From Sulfurisoma sp963709555 (lineage in GTDB: Bacteria; Pseudomonadota; Gammaproteobacteria; Burkholderiales; Rhodocyclaceae), in contig CAVPWR010000007.1 in NCBI GenBank assembly GCA_963709555.1, positions 166,644 through 230,643 on the forward strand: a stretch of DNA of 64,000 nt, in the 5' to 3' direction. The notes beneath the pieces were generated by a model. The model was given only the letters and a program-made list of their open reading frames with translations, did not search any database and was not told the DNA's origin. The translations under genes were made by a program, and so were the position numbers. Below are positions 52,824 to 61,883 of the stretch, piece by piece (position 1 is the stretch's first letter; every line of letters begins with the position of its first letter).

Positions 52824-53285
52824 ATGGACCTGAGAAAACTCAAGACCCTCATCGACCTCGTCCAGAACTCGGGAATTTCCGAGCTGGAAATTTCCGAAGG
52901 CGAAGAGAAGATTCGCATCGCCAAGCACGCGGCGCCAGCCGCACCGACCACGGTGATGCTGGGCAGCCACGGCTACGCGCCGCAGCAGGCTCCCGCCATG
53001 TCGCCGCTTCCGGCGGCCGCAGCCGAGCCCGTCGTGCCGGCCGAGCCCGAGGGCCACATGGTCAAGGCGCCGATGGTCGGCACCTTCTACCGCTCCGGTT
53101 CTCCCGGCGCGGCCGCCTTCGTCGAAGTCGGCCAGGCAGTCAAGCAGGGCGACACGCTGTGCATCATCGAAGCCATGAAGCTGATGAACGAGATCGAGGC
53201 CGACGCCACCGGCACGATCAAGGCCGTGCTGGCGGAAAACGGCCAGGCGGTCGAGTACGGCCAGCCGCTGTTCCTGATCGGCTGA
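52824..53285 (+). CDS. accB: biotin carboxyl carrier protein of acetyl-CoA carboxylase
   Basis: Carries the carboxyl group in the first step of fatty-acid synthesis. The 153-residue product has an N-terminal helix region (MDLRKLKTLIDLVQNSGISELEI), an Ala/Pro linker and the biotinyl domain with the modified Lys in CIIEAMKLMNEI. A GGGAG ribosome-binding site precedes the ATG. It is followed by accC after 2 bases. Confidence 0.97.
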   Translation: MDLRKLKTLIDLVQNSGISELEISEGEEKIRIAKHAAPAAPTTVMLGSHGYAPQQAPAMSPLPAAAAEPVVPAEPEGHMVKAPMVGTFYRSGSPGAAAFVEVGQAVKQGDTLCIIEAMKLMNEIEADATGTIKAVLAENGQAVEYGQPLFLIG

Positions 53286-53287
53286 CC

Positions 53288-54652
53288 ATGTTTGGCAAAG
53301 TCCTGATCGCCAACCGCGGGGAGATCGCGCTGCGCGTGCAGCGCGCCTGCCGCGAACTCGGTGTGCGCACCGTCGCCGTCCATTCCACCGCCGATGCCGA
53401 GGCGAAGTACGTCAAGCTCGCCGACGAATCGGTTTGCATCGGCCCGCCGCCTTCGGGCCAGAGCTACCTCAACATCCCGGCCATCATTTCTGCTGCCGAG
53501 GTCACCGATGCCGAGGCCATCCACCCGGGCTACGGTTTTCTTTCGGAGAACGCCGACTTCGCCGAGCGCGTCGAAAAGTCCGGCTTCGTCTTCATCGGCC
53601 CCAAGGCCGAAACCATCCGCCTGATGGGCGACAAGGTCTCGGCCAAGGACGCCATGAAGGTCGCCGGCGTGCCCTGCGTCCCAGGTTCAGAAGGCGCGTT
53701 GCCGGAAGATGGCAAGGAGATCGTGAAAATTGCTCGCGCGATCGGCTATCCGGTGATCATCAAGGCCGCCGGCGGCGGCGGCGGTCGCGGCATGCGCGTG
53801 GTGCATACCGAGGCCGCGCTGCTCAACGCCGTCACCATGACCCGCACCGAAGCGGGGGCGGCTTTCGGCAATCCCATGGTTTACATGGAAAAATTCCTGG
53901 AGAACCCGCGCCACATCGAAATCCAGATAATGGCCGACAACTTCAAGAACGCCGTGTGGCTGTCGGAACGCGACTGTTCGATGCAACGCCGCCACCAGAA
54001 GGTCATCGAGGAAGCGCCCGCCCCCGAGATCAATCGCCGCGCGATAACCCGCATCGGCGAGCGCTGCGCCGAGGCCTGCCGCAAGATCGGCTATCGCGGC
54101 GCCGGCACCTTCGAGTTCCTCTACGAGAACGGCGAGTTCTTCTTCATCGAGATGAACACGCGGGTACAGGTCGAGCATCCGGTCACCGAACTGGTCACCG
54201 GCATCGACATCGTCCAGGCGCAGATCCGCGTCGCCGCCGGCGAGAAACTGTGGTTCCGCCAGCGCGACATCGAGGTCAGAGGGCATTCGATCGAATGCCG
54301 CATCTGCGCCGAAGATCCATTCAAGTTCACCCCATCTCCCGGCAAAATCACATCCTGGCACCCGCCCGGCGGCCCCGGCATCCGCGTCGATTCGCACGTC
54401 TATTCCGGCTACACGGTGCCCTCGCACTACGACTCGATGATCGCCAAGGTGATTTCCTACGGCGACAGCCGCGAGCAGGCCATCCGTCGCATGCGCATCG
54501 CACTGTCGGAAATGGCGGTCGAGGGCATCAAGACCAACATCCCGCTGCACCAGGACCTGCTGCTCGACGAGCGCTTCATCAAGGGCGGCACCAGCATCCA
54601 CTACCTCGAAGAAAAACTCGCGGCCAAGGAAGAGGCCACGAAAGGCAAGTGA
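53288..54652 (+). CDS. accC: biotin carboxylase subunit of acetyl-CoA carboxylase
   Basis: ATP-grasp enzyme that carboxylates biotin on AccB. The 454-residue product begins MFGKVLIANRGEIALR and contains the Gly-rich ATP loop KAAGGGGGRGMRVV, MEKFLENPRHIEIQI, the catalytic ERDCSMQRRHQKVIEEAPAP, and EMNTRVQVEHPVTE. It forms an operon with accB. Confidence 0.97.
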   Translation: MFGKVLIANRGEIALRVQRACRELGVRTVAVHSTADAEAKYVKLADESVCIGPPPSGQSYLNIPAIISAAEVTDAEAIHPGYGFLSENADFAERVEKSGFVFIGPKAETIRLMGDKVSAKDAMKVAGVPCVPGSEGALPEDGKEIVKIARAIGYPVIIKAAGGGGGRGMRVVHTEAALLNAVTMTRTEAGAAFGNPMVYMEKFLENPRHIEIQIMADNFKNAVWLSERDCSMQRRHQKVIEEAPAPEINRRAITRIGERCAEACRKIGYRGAGTFEFLYENGEFFFIEMNTRVQVEHPVTELVTGIDIVQAQIRVAAGEKLWFRQRDIEVRGHSIECRICAEDPFKFTPSPGKITSWHPPGGPGIRVDSHVYSGYTVPSHYDSMIAKVISYGDSREQAIRRMRIALSEMAVEGIKTNIPLHQDLLLDERFIKGGTSIHYLEEKLAAKEEATKGK

Positions 54653-54735
54653 TGGCCCCCCACGCTCGCAAAATCAGCTCGCTGCCCCCCACGGGGGGGC
54701 GCATGCCACCTTGGGACGGCCCGGCGGCGGCATAG
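54652..54735 (+). CDS. micro-ORF linker between accC and prmA
   Basis: 27-codon frame that starts on the last base of the accC stop (TGATG) and ends one base before the prmA ATG. It encodes Pro/Gly-rich residues (SSLPPTGGRMPPWDGPAAA). The DNA is C/G-run rich and resembles intercistronic repeats seen in many betaproteobacteria. Translation is unproven. Confidence 0.35.
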   Translation: MAPHARKISSLPPTGGRMPPWDGPAAA

Positions 54736-54736
54736 C

Positions 54737-55622
54737 ATGTGGATCAGCGTCGCGCTGGAAACCGATGCGGCCCACGCCGACGCGCTTTCCGAAGCTCTGC
54801 TCGAAGCCGGCGCCATTTCGGCGAGCGTCGAGGATGCCGACGCCGGCACCGAGCGCGAGACGCCCCAATTCGGCGAGCCCGGCAGCCCGACGACGCCACT
54901 TTGGGCGACCAGCCGCGTCGTCGCCCTGTTCGAGCCGGCCGAGGATCTGGTCGGGCGCGTGGCCGGTGCGGCGCGGGAAGTCGGGATCGCCGACCTGCCG
55001 GAAATCCACCTCGAGGAAATCGCCGAGCAGGACTGGGTGCGGCTGACCCAGTCCCAATTCGATCCGATCCATATCTCCGACCGACTGTGGATCGTGCCGT
55101 CCTGGCACGATGCGCCCGACCCGACGGCGATCAACCTCGTCGTCGACCCGGGGCTGGCCTTCGGCACGGGTTCGCACCCGACCACGCGGCTATGCCTGCA
55201 GTGGCTCGAAAGCGTGGTCAAGCCCGGCTTGTCGCTGCTCGACTACGGCTGCGGCTCCGGCATCCTCGGCATCGCCGCCGCAAGGCTGGGCGCGGCCGAC
55301 GTGCTCGGTGTCGATATCGACGACGTCGGCGCTGACCTCGGCGCACGACAATGCCGAGCGCAACGGGGTGGCGCTTCGCCTCAAGCACTCGCGGGAACCG
55401 CTGTCAGAGCAATTCGACCTGGTCGTCGCCAACATCCTGACCAACCCACTGTGCGTCCTGGCCCCGCTGCTGGCCGGCCGCATCGCTCCCGGCGGCCGCA
55501 TCGCGCTCTCCGGCGTGCTCGCCACACAGGCCGAACAGGTCATCGACGCCTACCGCCCGCACATCGCGCTCACCGTCGGCGCCGAACACGAAGGCTGGGT
55601 GCGGCTGGAAGGCATGCAGTAA
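54737..55622 (+). CDS. prmA: ribosomal protein L11 methyltransferase (apparent frameshift)
   Basis: Methylates L11. It has an N-terminal substrate domain (MWISVALETDAAHADALSEALLEAGA) and a methyltransferase domain with DPGLAFGTGSHPTTRLCL, LDYGCGSGILGIAAARLGA and, in the next frame, NAERNG and VVANILTNPL. The shift lies near 55335 (DIDDVGA to HDNAERNG); 886 nt is one over a multiple of three. Corrected length is 294 residues. Confidence 0.94.
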
Positions 55623-55632
55623 ACTCAGCCGC

Positions 55633-56502
55633 ATGCTGACCCGCTGCCCGAGTTGCGCCACCACCTTCCGCATCACGCCCGAGCAACTCAAGGCGCGGCA
55701 GGGTCGTGTCCGCTGCGGGCAGTGCCAGAACGTGTTCAACGCGCTGGAAACACTGGTCGAAGAGGTCGCGTCGATAGCCGCGGCCAGCGGTGGGCCGCCT
55801 GCGGAAACGTCGGTCGAGGTTGCGGCCGTGGAAGCCGTACCGCTCCAGCAATCCATTGAAGTCGCCGTGCCGCCAGCGCCGACTTTTCCAGCCGAGCCGG
55901 CTGCCGAGGAATCACCGGAGGAATCCGCGCCGCCGCCGATCAAACCCGCCGGCGACCCGCCCGAGCCGGAGACGCTGGTCGACTACGAACCCGCATTCGA
56001 CAGCTTCATGACCGACGAGACGCCGCGCCGCGCCTGGCCCTGGGTGCTCGGCACATTGCTGGCCCTTTCGATTCTCGCCTTGCAGGCCGTGCACCACTAC
56101 CGCGTCGAGCTCTCCGTGCTGTTGCCCGAGTCCAAGCCGGCCCTGCAGGCCCTGTGCGAGATCGCGGGCTGCGAACTGCCGCTGCCCAAGAAGGTCGACC
56201 TGGTTGCCATCGAGACTTCGGATCTCCATCCCGACACGAGCAACGCCGCGCAGCTTCAGCTGGTCGCCACGCTAAAGAACCGCGCACCCTTCGCCCAGGA
56301 GTATCCGCATCTCGAACTGACGCTGACCGACACCGCCGACAAGGCGCTGCTGCGCCGCGTGCTCGCCCCCGCCGATTACCTGTCCAAAAACAAGCCGCTG
56401 GCGGCGGGCTTCCCCCCCGCCAGCGACCTCGCCATCAGCCTGACGCTCGAGGTCAAGGACCTCGCCGCCGTCGGCTACCGACTTTACGTTTTCTATCCCT
56501 GA
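55633..56502 (+). CDS. DUF3426 membrane protein with MJ0042-type zinc finger
   Basis: 289 residues. The N-terminal zinc ribbon has two CxxC knuckles (CPSC...CGQC), then a Pro/Glu-rich linker, one transmembrane helix (WPWVLGTLLALSILALQAVH) and an exported C-terminal DUF3426 domain (ALCEIAGCELPLPKKVDLVAI). The position between prmA and a PfkB kinase is common in betaproteobacteria. The function is unknown. The linker region is encoded partly by a dispersed-repeat copy (VPPAPTF). Confidence 0.9.
   Translation: MLTRCPSCATTFRITPEQLKARQGRVRCGQCQNVFNALETLVEEVASIAAASGGPPAETSVEVAAVEAVPLQQSIEVAVPPAPTFPAEPAAEESPEESAPPPIKPAGDPPEPETLVDYEPAFDSFMTDETPRRAWPWVLGTLLALSILALQAVHHYRVELSVLLPESKPALQALCEIAGCELPLPKKVDLVAIETSDLHPDTSNAAQLQLVATLKNRAPFAQEYPHLELTLTDTADKALLRRVLAPADYLSKNKPLAAGFPPASDLAISLTLEVKDLAAVGYRLYVFYP
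55861..55887 (-). repeat. short dispersed repeat, copy in the DUF3426 gene
   Basis: 25 of 27 positions match the lysA copy, on the opposite strand. Confidence 0.6.
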
Positions 56503-56511
56503 TCGCCCTCC

Positions 56512-57446
56512 ATGAAGACAATCATCTGCGGTTCACTCGCCTACGACACCATCATGGTGTTCCACGACCACTTCAAGAACCACATCCTGCCCGAGCAGAT
56601 CCACATCCTCAACGTCTCCTTCCTCGTGCCGGACATGCGCCGCGAATACGGCGGCTGCGCCGGCAACATCGCCTACAACCTGCGCCTGCTCGGCGGCGAT
56701 CCGCTGATCATGGCCACCGTCGGCGACGACTACGGGCCCTACAAGCAGCGCCTCGGCCACCTCGGCTTCGACACCACGCACATCAAGGAAGTCGCCGGCA
56801 CCTTCACCGCGCAGGCCTTCATCACCACCGATCTCGCCGACAACCAGATCACCGCCTTCCACCCCGGCGCGATGGGCCAGTCGCATCTCAACAAGATCGG
56901 CGATGCGAAGAATGCAAGTCTCGGCATCGTCTCGCCCGACGGCCGCCAGGGCATGCTCGACCACGCCCGCCAGTTCCACGAAGCGGGCATTCCCTTCATC
57001 TTCGACCCGGGCCAGGGCATGCCGATGTTCGACGGCGCCGACCTGCTCGAATTCCTGAAGCTCGCCGACTACTGCACGGTGAATGACTACGAGGCGAAGA
57101 TGCTGACGGATCGCACCGGCAAGTCGCTCGATGAACTGGCGAAAAGCGTGAAGGCGCTGATCGTCACCCTCGGCGGCAACGGCTCGGAAATCTACGCCGA
57201 CGGCCAGCGCATCGACGATCCCGTGCGTCAAGGCGGACGAACTGGTCGACCCGACCGGTTGCGGCGACGCCTACCGTTCCGGCCTGCTCTATGGCATCGC
57301 CCAGGGATGGGGATGGGAGAAGACGGGACGGCTGGCTTCGCTGATGGGCTCGATCAAGATCGCGCACCGCGGCGGCCAGAACCACAAGCCGAAACGCGAG
57401 GAAATTGCCGAGCGTTACCGCGCCGCCTTCGGCGAAGCAACTGTAA
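56512..57446 (+). CDS. PfkB-family carbohydrate kinase, adenosine kinase-like (two apparent frameshifts)
   Basis: Sugar or nucleoside kinase. The start is MKTIICGSLAYDTIMVF, with the PfkB motif GGCAGNIAYNLRLLGG, FDPGQGMPMFDG and VTLGGNGSEIYADG. The catalytic segment DPTGCGDAYRSGLLYGI is in the next frame (shift near 57225). A second shift near 57436 gives the end FGEQL and the stop at 57444-57446. The 935 nt are two over a multiple of three, which fits two extra bases. Corrected length is about 310 residues. Substrate is uncertain (adenosine or a sugar). Confidence 0.85.
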
Positions 57447-57469
57447 TAGCGTCACGGCGCCCGCTCGGT

Positions 57470-58303
57470 TCAGTCCCAGCCGCTCGGCTCGATCTGCGCG
57501 CGAGCACGGCACTTGGATCACGCGGCGATCCTCCAGGCGGATCGCCGTCAGGCGGCCGCCCCAGAGGCAGCCGGTATCGAGCGCGAGCAGCTGCTCCTCG
57601 ATGCGCAGGCCCAGCGCCGACCAGTGGCCGCAGACGATCGCGTGGTCGGCGCTGGCGCGGTTCGGCACTTCGAACCACGGCAGGCATCCGGCCGGCGCAT
57701 TGGCGACCGGGCCCTTGGCCTTGAACTCCATCGCGCCGCCCGGCGAACAGAAGCGCATGCGGGTCATCGCATTGACCACCACGCGCAGGCGGTCCCAGCC
57801 TGCCAGATCGTCGCTCCAGGACGTCGGCGTGCTGCCCCACATGTTGGCGAGGAAGTCGCGGTAGTTCGGGGCCGTCAGCGCGAGCCTGCACCTCGTCGCG
57901 ACAGTGCCAGCGCCTTTGCCACATCCCATGCCGGCAGCAGGCCGGCATGCACCATCGCATAGCCGCCCTCGACATGGAACAGCGGCCGCGAGCGCAGCCA
58001 GGCCAGCAATTCGTCGCGATCCGGCGCCGCCAAGCACGGCGTCGAGCGTGTCCTCGGCATTGCGCTTGCCGTAGCCCTCGGCCTGCATCACCAGATGCAG
58101 GTCGTGGTTGCCCAGCACCACCGTGGCGCCAGCGCCGAGATTCCTGAATGAAGCGCAAAACCTCGAGCGAGGCCGGGCCGCGATTGACCAGGTCGCCGAC
58201 GAACCAGAGGTGATCGGCAGCCTGGATCGAAGTTCAGTTCGTCGAGGATGCGCTGCAGCGGCTCGAAGCAGCCCTGCAGGTCGCCGATCGCGTAGGTGGC
58301 CAT
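57470..58303 (-). CDS. apaH: diadenosine tetraphosphatase ApaH (six apparent extra bases)
   Basis: Symmetrical Ap4A hydrolase of the metallophosphoesterase fold. In order, in shifting frames: MATYAIGDLQGCFEPLQRIL, DHLWFVGDLVNRGPASLEVL, VVLGNHDLHLVMQAEGY, LFHVEGGYAMVHAGLLPAWD, APNYRDFLANMWGS, AIVCGHWSALGL, LDTGCLWGGRLTAIRLE and the end QIEPSGWD. Shifts lie near 58225, 58135, 58030, 57905, 57890 and 57500. All six go in the direction expected for an extra base, and the net length (834 nt) is a multiple of three. The start overlaps the upstream gene stop (TGATG). Confidence 0.85.
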
Positions 58304-60114
58304 CAGTGCTGCGCCGGCCGGTACTCCGGCACCCAGCGCTGCAGGCCTTCCTTGACCTCCGCTTCCGCGCGCACGGGCACCGCCAGCCACTCTTCCAGCT
58401 CGGCCAGCCAGGCCGCATCGGGCGCCTGTTCGGCCTTCATCACCCGCAGCTTGGGATGCGGCGTCGGCAGCGTGGTCTCGCCGTCGGCCAGCAGCTCCTC
58501 GTAGAGCTTCTCGCCGGGCCGCAGGCCGGTGAATTCGATCTTGATGTCGTCTTCGGTGAAGCCGGAAAGCCGGATCATGTCGCGCGCCAGATCGGCGATA
58601 TTCACCGGCTCGCCCATGTCGAGCACGAAGATCTCGCCGCCCTTGCCCATCGACGCCGCCTGCAACACCAGCTGCGCCGCCTCGGGAATCAGCATGAAGT
58701 AGCGAATGATGTCGGGGTGCGTCACCGTCACCGGCCCGCCCTTGGCGATCTGCTCGCGGAACTTGGGGATCACGCTGCCGGAGGAGCCGAGCACATTGCC
58801 GAAGCGCACCATGACGAAACGCGTTGCCTCCGACTGACGCTGCAGCGCTTCGCAAACCCGCTCGGCCAGGCGCTTCGACGCGCCCATGACGTTGGTCGGA
58901 TTGACTGCCTTGTCGGTCGAGATCAGCACGAACTCGCCGACGCCGTGCTCGATGGCCGCCCGCGCCACACGCCAGGTGCCGAGCACGTTGTTGCGCACCG
59001 CCTGCCAGGCGTTGTCCGCTTTCCATCAGCGGCACATGCTTGTAGGCCGCGGCATGAAACACGACATCCGGGCGATGCGCCGGAACGCCGCGTCGAGCGT
59101 CGCTGCGTCCTTGACGTCGCCGACCACGCACTCGACCCGCATGCCAGCGAACTCCTGCTCGAAATCGAATAGAGCGCGAACTCGGAAAGCTCGTAGAACA
59201 CCAGGCTCCGCGGCCCGAAATGCGCGATCTGGCGGCAAAGCTCGGAGCCGATCGAGCCGCCCGCCCCGGTCACCATGACGACCTTGTCGGTCGAGCAGCC
59301 GATGCAGGCCTTCGTCGTCGAGTTGCACCGGGTCGCGGCCGAGCAGGTCGTCGAGTTCGACCCTGCGCACCTGCGAAACGGATACCTTGCCCGAGAGGAC
59401 ATCGGCAATGGCCGGAACCGTCAGAACCTGCAGTCCGGCGGCGGCGGCCAGCTCTGCCGCCCGCCGGCGCGTCGCCGCCGAGGCCGAGGGCATGGCGATG
59501 ATCGCGTGCGAAACTTGAAGTCGCCGGGCGGCGGCGGCCAGCTTGTCGAGTCCGCCGAGGACCGGCACCTCGCCCATGCGACGACCGTGCTTGGTCGCAT
59601 TGTCGTCGAGCAAGCCGACGACGCGCCACGCCGAACTCCGGGACAAGTCGCTGATCAGCGCCGCCGCCGCGTCGCCGGCGCCGAGCACCAGCACTGGCTT
59701 GCCATCGGAAAAGCGCGTCGAGAAGAGGTGTCCGTCCTTCCATGCCCGGTAGAGGAAGCGGTTACCGCCCATCACCAGCACCAGCAGGATGGGATGGAGC
59801 ACCAGGACCGAGCGCGGCACTCCGGGCCAATGCGCGAGGTGAATGGCAGTGGCCAGGGCAAGCCCGCCGAGGCCGACCGCCATCAACAGGCGCTTCAGAT
59901 CGCCCATGCTGGCGTAGCGCCAGATGCCGCGATAAAGGCCGAAGACCAGGTAGCTGACCAGATACAAGGGCATGACCCAGACCAGCGCCTGCACCGCGGC
60001 CACGGAAAATTCCTGCGGCACTTCGAAATTGAAGCGCATCCAGTACGCCGCCAGCCAGAGGATGGCCGTCGCCACCAAGTCATGGAGAAAGGCCGTGGCC
60101 GTGCGCCAGTTCAT
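58303..60114 (-). CDS. membrane-bound NDP-sugar epimerase/dehydratase (PglF/WbpM/CapD type, apparent frameshifts)
   Basis: Makes a modified UDP-sugar, usually a 4-keto-6-deoxy intermediate, for surface polysaccharide. The N-terminus has four transmembrane segments, then a first Rossmann region (PVLVLGAGDAAAALI) and the catalytic SDR domain: VVMVTGAGGSIGSELCRQI, VVFHAAAYKHVPLME, and LISTDKAVNPTNVMGASKR, with FTGLRPGEKLYEELL near the end. Frame changes lie near 59285, 59165 (TT duplicated), 59070 (two bases) and 59018; all fit insertions, six bases in total. About 601 residues remain after correction. Confidence 0.88.
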
Positions 60115-61079
60115 GCGGACACCCCTTGACTGGTACGCCAGCGGCGGTCGATTGCAGCGCCCAGCCCGGCCAGTACCATCAGCCAGGCCGCCACGACTGC
60201 CCACTGCAACGGGGCCGGTGCCCGCAGCAATCCTACCGCCAACAGCGCGCCGGCCAGCATCAGACCGGCCCAGCGCACCGTCATGCCGCGGTGGCCGTAA
60301 CCCAGGCGCACCATGCGCTGGTAGTAATGATCACGGTGCGCTTCCCACACGCGCTGCCGCGTCAGCGCGCGTCTCAGCAGCGTGGCTGTGGCGTCGAGCA
60401 CGAAGGGTGCGAACGCGAGCAGCGGAAACCAGATGGGCCAGCTGCCCGATGCGATTCCCCACATCCCCAAGCCTCCCGCCAGGAACCCCAAGGGTATCGA
60501 ACCCACATCGCCCATGAATATTCGTGCCGGAGGCCAGTTGAAGTACAGGAAACCGATGCACGCGGCTGCTACCGCACCGCACCAGGCAGCCAGCAGGCCG
60601 TCGCCTGCCAAGGCAAAGCCGGCCGCGTATGCCGCGAAGCCCATCAAACCCTGGCTGCCGGCAAGGCCATCGGCGCCATCCATGAAATTGTACAGGTTGG
60701 TGGTCCAGGCGACAGCCAAAACCGCGGCTGGCCACAGCCACGCAGGCAGGCCGACAACGGCGCACAGGACCCCGGCAGCGGCCAGGTGAATGGCGAGCCT
60801 CAGCCAGAACGGCAGAGGCTTGGCATCATCGAGAAGCGACAGCAATGCGAGCCCGAGCACAAGGGAAAGGACGGTGACCGGAATCCCCAGCAACATGCCC
60901 GTCACCAGCAACGCCATTACGATGCCCATCCCCCCTCCATGCGGCGTCGGGCGCTCATGCAGGGACCTCTGGTTAGGATGATCGAGACCGCGATTTGAAA
61001 AGCGCAAACGCAGGGCGATCACCGTCCAGCAAATGACCATAGAGAGTAATGACGACAACCAGTAATCCATTGTTGCCAA
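60111..61079 (-). CDS. undecaprenyl-phosphate sugar-1-phosphate transferase, MraY/WecA family
   Basis: Starts lipid-linked glycan synthesis on undecaprenyl phosphate. The 322-residue product has about ten transmembrane helices, the motif SLHERPTPHGGGMGI, the Asp pair in LLSLLDDAK, NLYNFMDGADGLAG and the active-site FMGDVGSIPLGFL, followed by the His-rich loop AHRDHYYQRMVRLG. It resembles WbpL-type enzymes of O-antigen loci. It is coupled to the dehydratase gene by an ATGA overlap. Confidence 0.92.
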   Translation of the reverse strand: MATMDYWLSSLLSMVICWTVIALRLRFSNRGLDHPNQRSLHERPTPHGGGMGIVMALLVTGMLLGIPVTVLSLVLGLALLSLLDDAKPLPFWLRLAIHLAAAGVLCAVVGLPAWLWPAAVLAVAWTTNLYNFMDGADGLAGSQGLMGFAAYAAGFALAGDGLLAAWCGAVAAACIGFLYFNWPPARIFMGDVGSIPLGFLAGGLGMWGIASGSWPIWFPLLAFAPFVLDATATLLRRALTRQRVWEAHRDHYYQRMVRLGYGHRGMTVRWAGLMLAGALLAVGLLRAPAPLQWAVVAAWLMVLAGLGAAIDRRWRTSQGVSA

Positions 61080-61132
61080 GCGCTACATCACGGAAGGCGC
61101 GGTCAGAAAGGCGCGGTCAGGAGAGGGCAGTC

Positions 61133-61883
61133 TCATGGCCAGCGGAACTCAAGCAATTTTGCCGGATACTTCGACAAAATCTTCATCAGGTTGGTGGGTA
61201 TCCCGTTTTCGCGGCATGCCCGCAAGACCTCCCGGTTCAGGAGCAAGGTGCTGCGCCAACCGGCCGTGCTGACGCCGCCGGTGCGCATCATGACCAAGAC
61301 TTCCGGCAGGTGGCGGTAACGCAGGCCATCATCCTTGAAAGCTCGTCGCGATGAACTCGAAGTCGCCGGCGATGCGGTAATCTGTGCGGAAGTGGCCAAC
61401 CCGCTGGAAGATCTCCCGGCGCATGAACAAGGCCGGATGGGCAGGCATCCAGCCCCAGGCAAGGCGGCGCGGATGAAATCGATCCGAACGGTAGCGGCGG
61501 ACGACGGTCTGCGGGTCTTGGGTGCGGAAGAAGGCCACGTCGCCGAACACGGCATCCAGCTTCTCCTTTTCCATGAGGTGTACGACACGCTCGAGCACGC
61601 GCGCGTCGGCATAGCGGTCATCGGCGTTGAGGAAGCCCACGATGTCGCCGGTCGCCAGTCTGAGGCCCTTGTTCATGGCATCGTAGATTCCGTGGTCAGG
61701 CTCCGACAGGAACTTCGCGACGTGGGCACCATGCAGGCTGACCACTTCGCGCGTGGCATCCTTGGATGCACCGTCCACAACGATATGCTCGACGGTCGGA
61801 TGGCTCTGGACGGCTACCGAACGCAAGGTGTCGGGCAGGGTCGCTTCGCTGTTGTGGCTTACGGTGATCACGGTCACCTTCAT
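61133..61883 (-). CDS. family 2 glycosyltransferase (apparent frameshift)
   Basis: Cytoplasmic GT-A transferase in the polysaccharide operon. It begins MKVTVITVSHNSEATLPDTL and has the nucleotide/metal motifs VDGASKDATREV and GFLNADDRYAD, then DAVFGDVAFF and RIAGDFEFI. The frame shifts near 61340 to FKDDGLRYRHLPEVLVMMRTGG. The 751 nt are one over a multiple of three. The start at 61883 overlaps the upstream gene stop (ATGA). Corrected length is 249 residues. Confidence 0.9.

Noticed and set aside
57470..60114. apaH and the NDP-sugar dehydratase as pseudogenes
   Set aside because: All motifs are present in order, and every frame change fits extra bases with correct overall length. The same bias affects genes across the window, so sequencing error is the better explanation.
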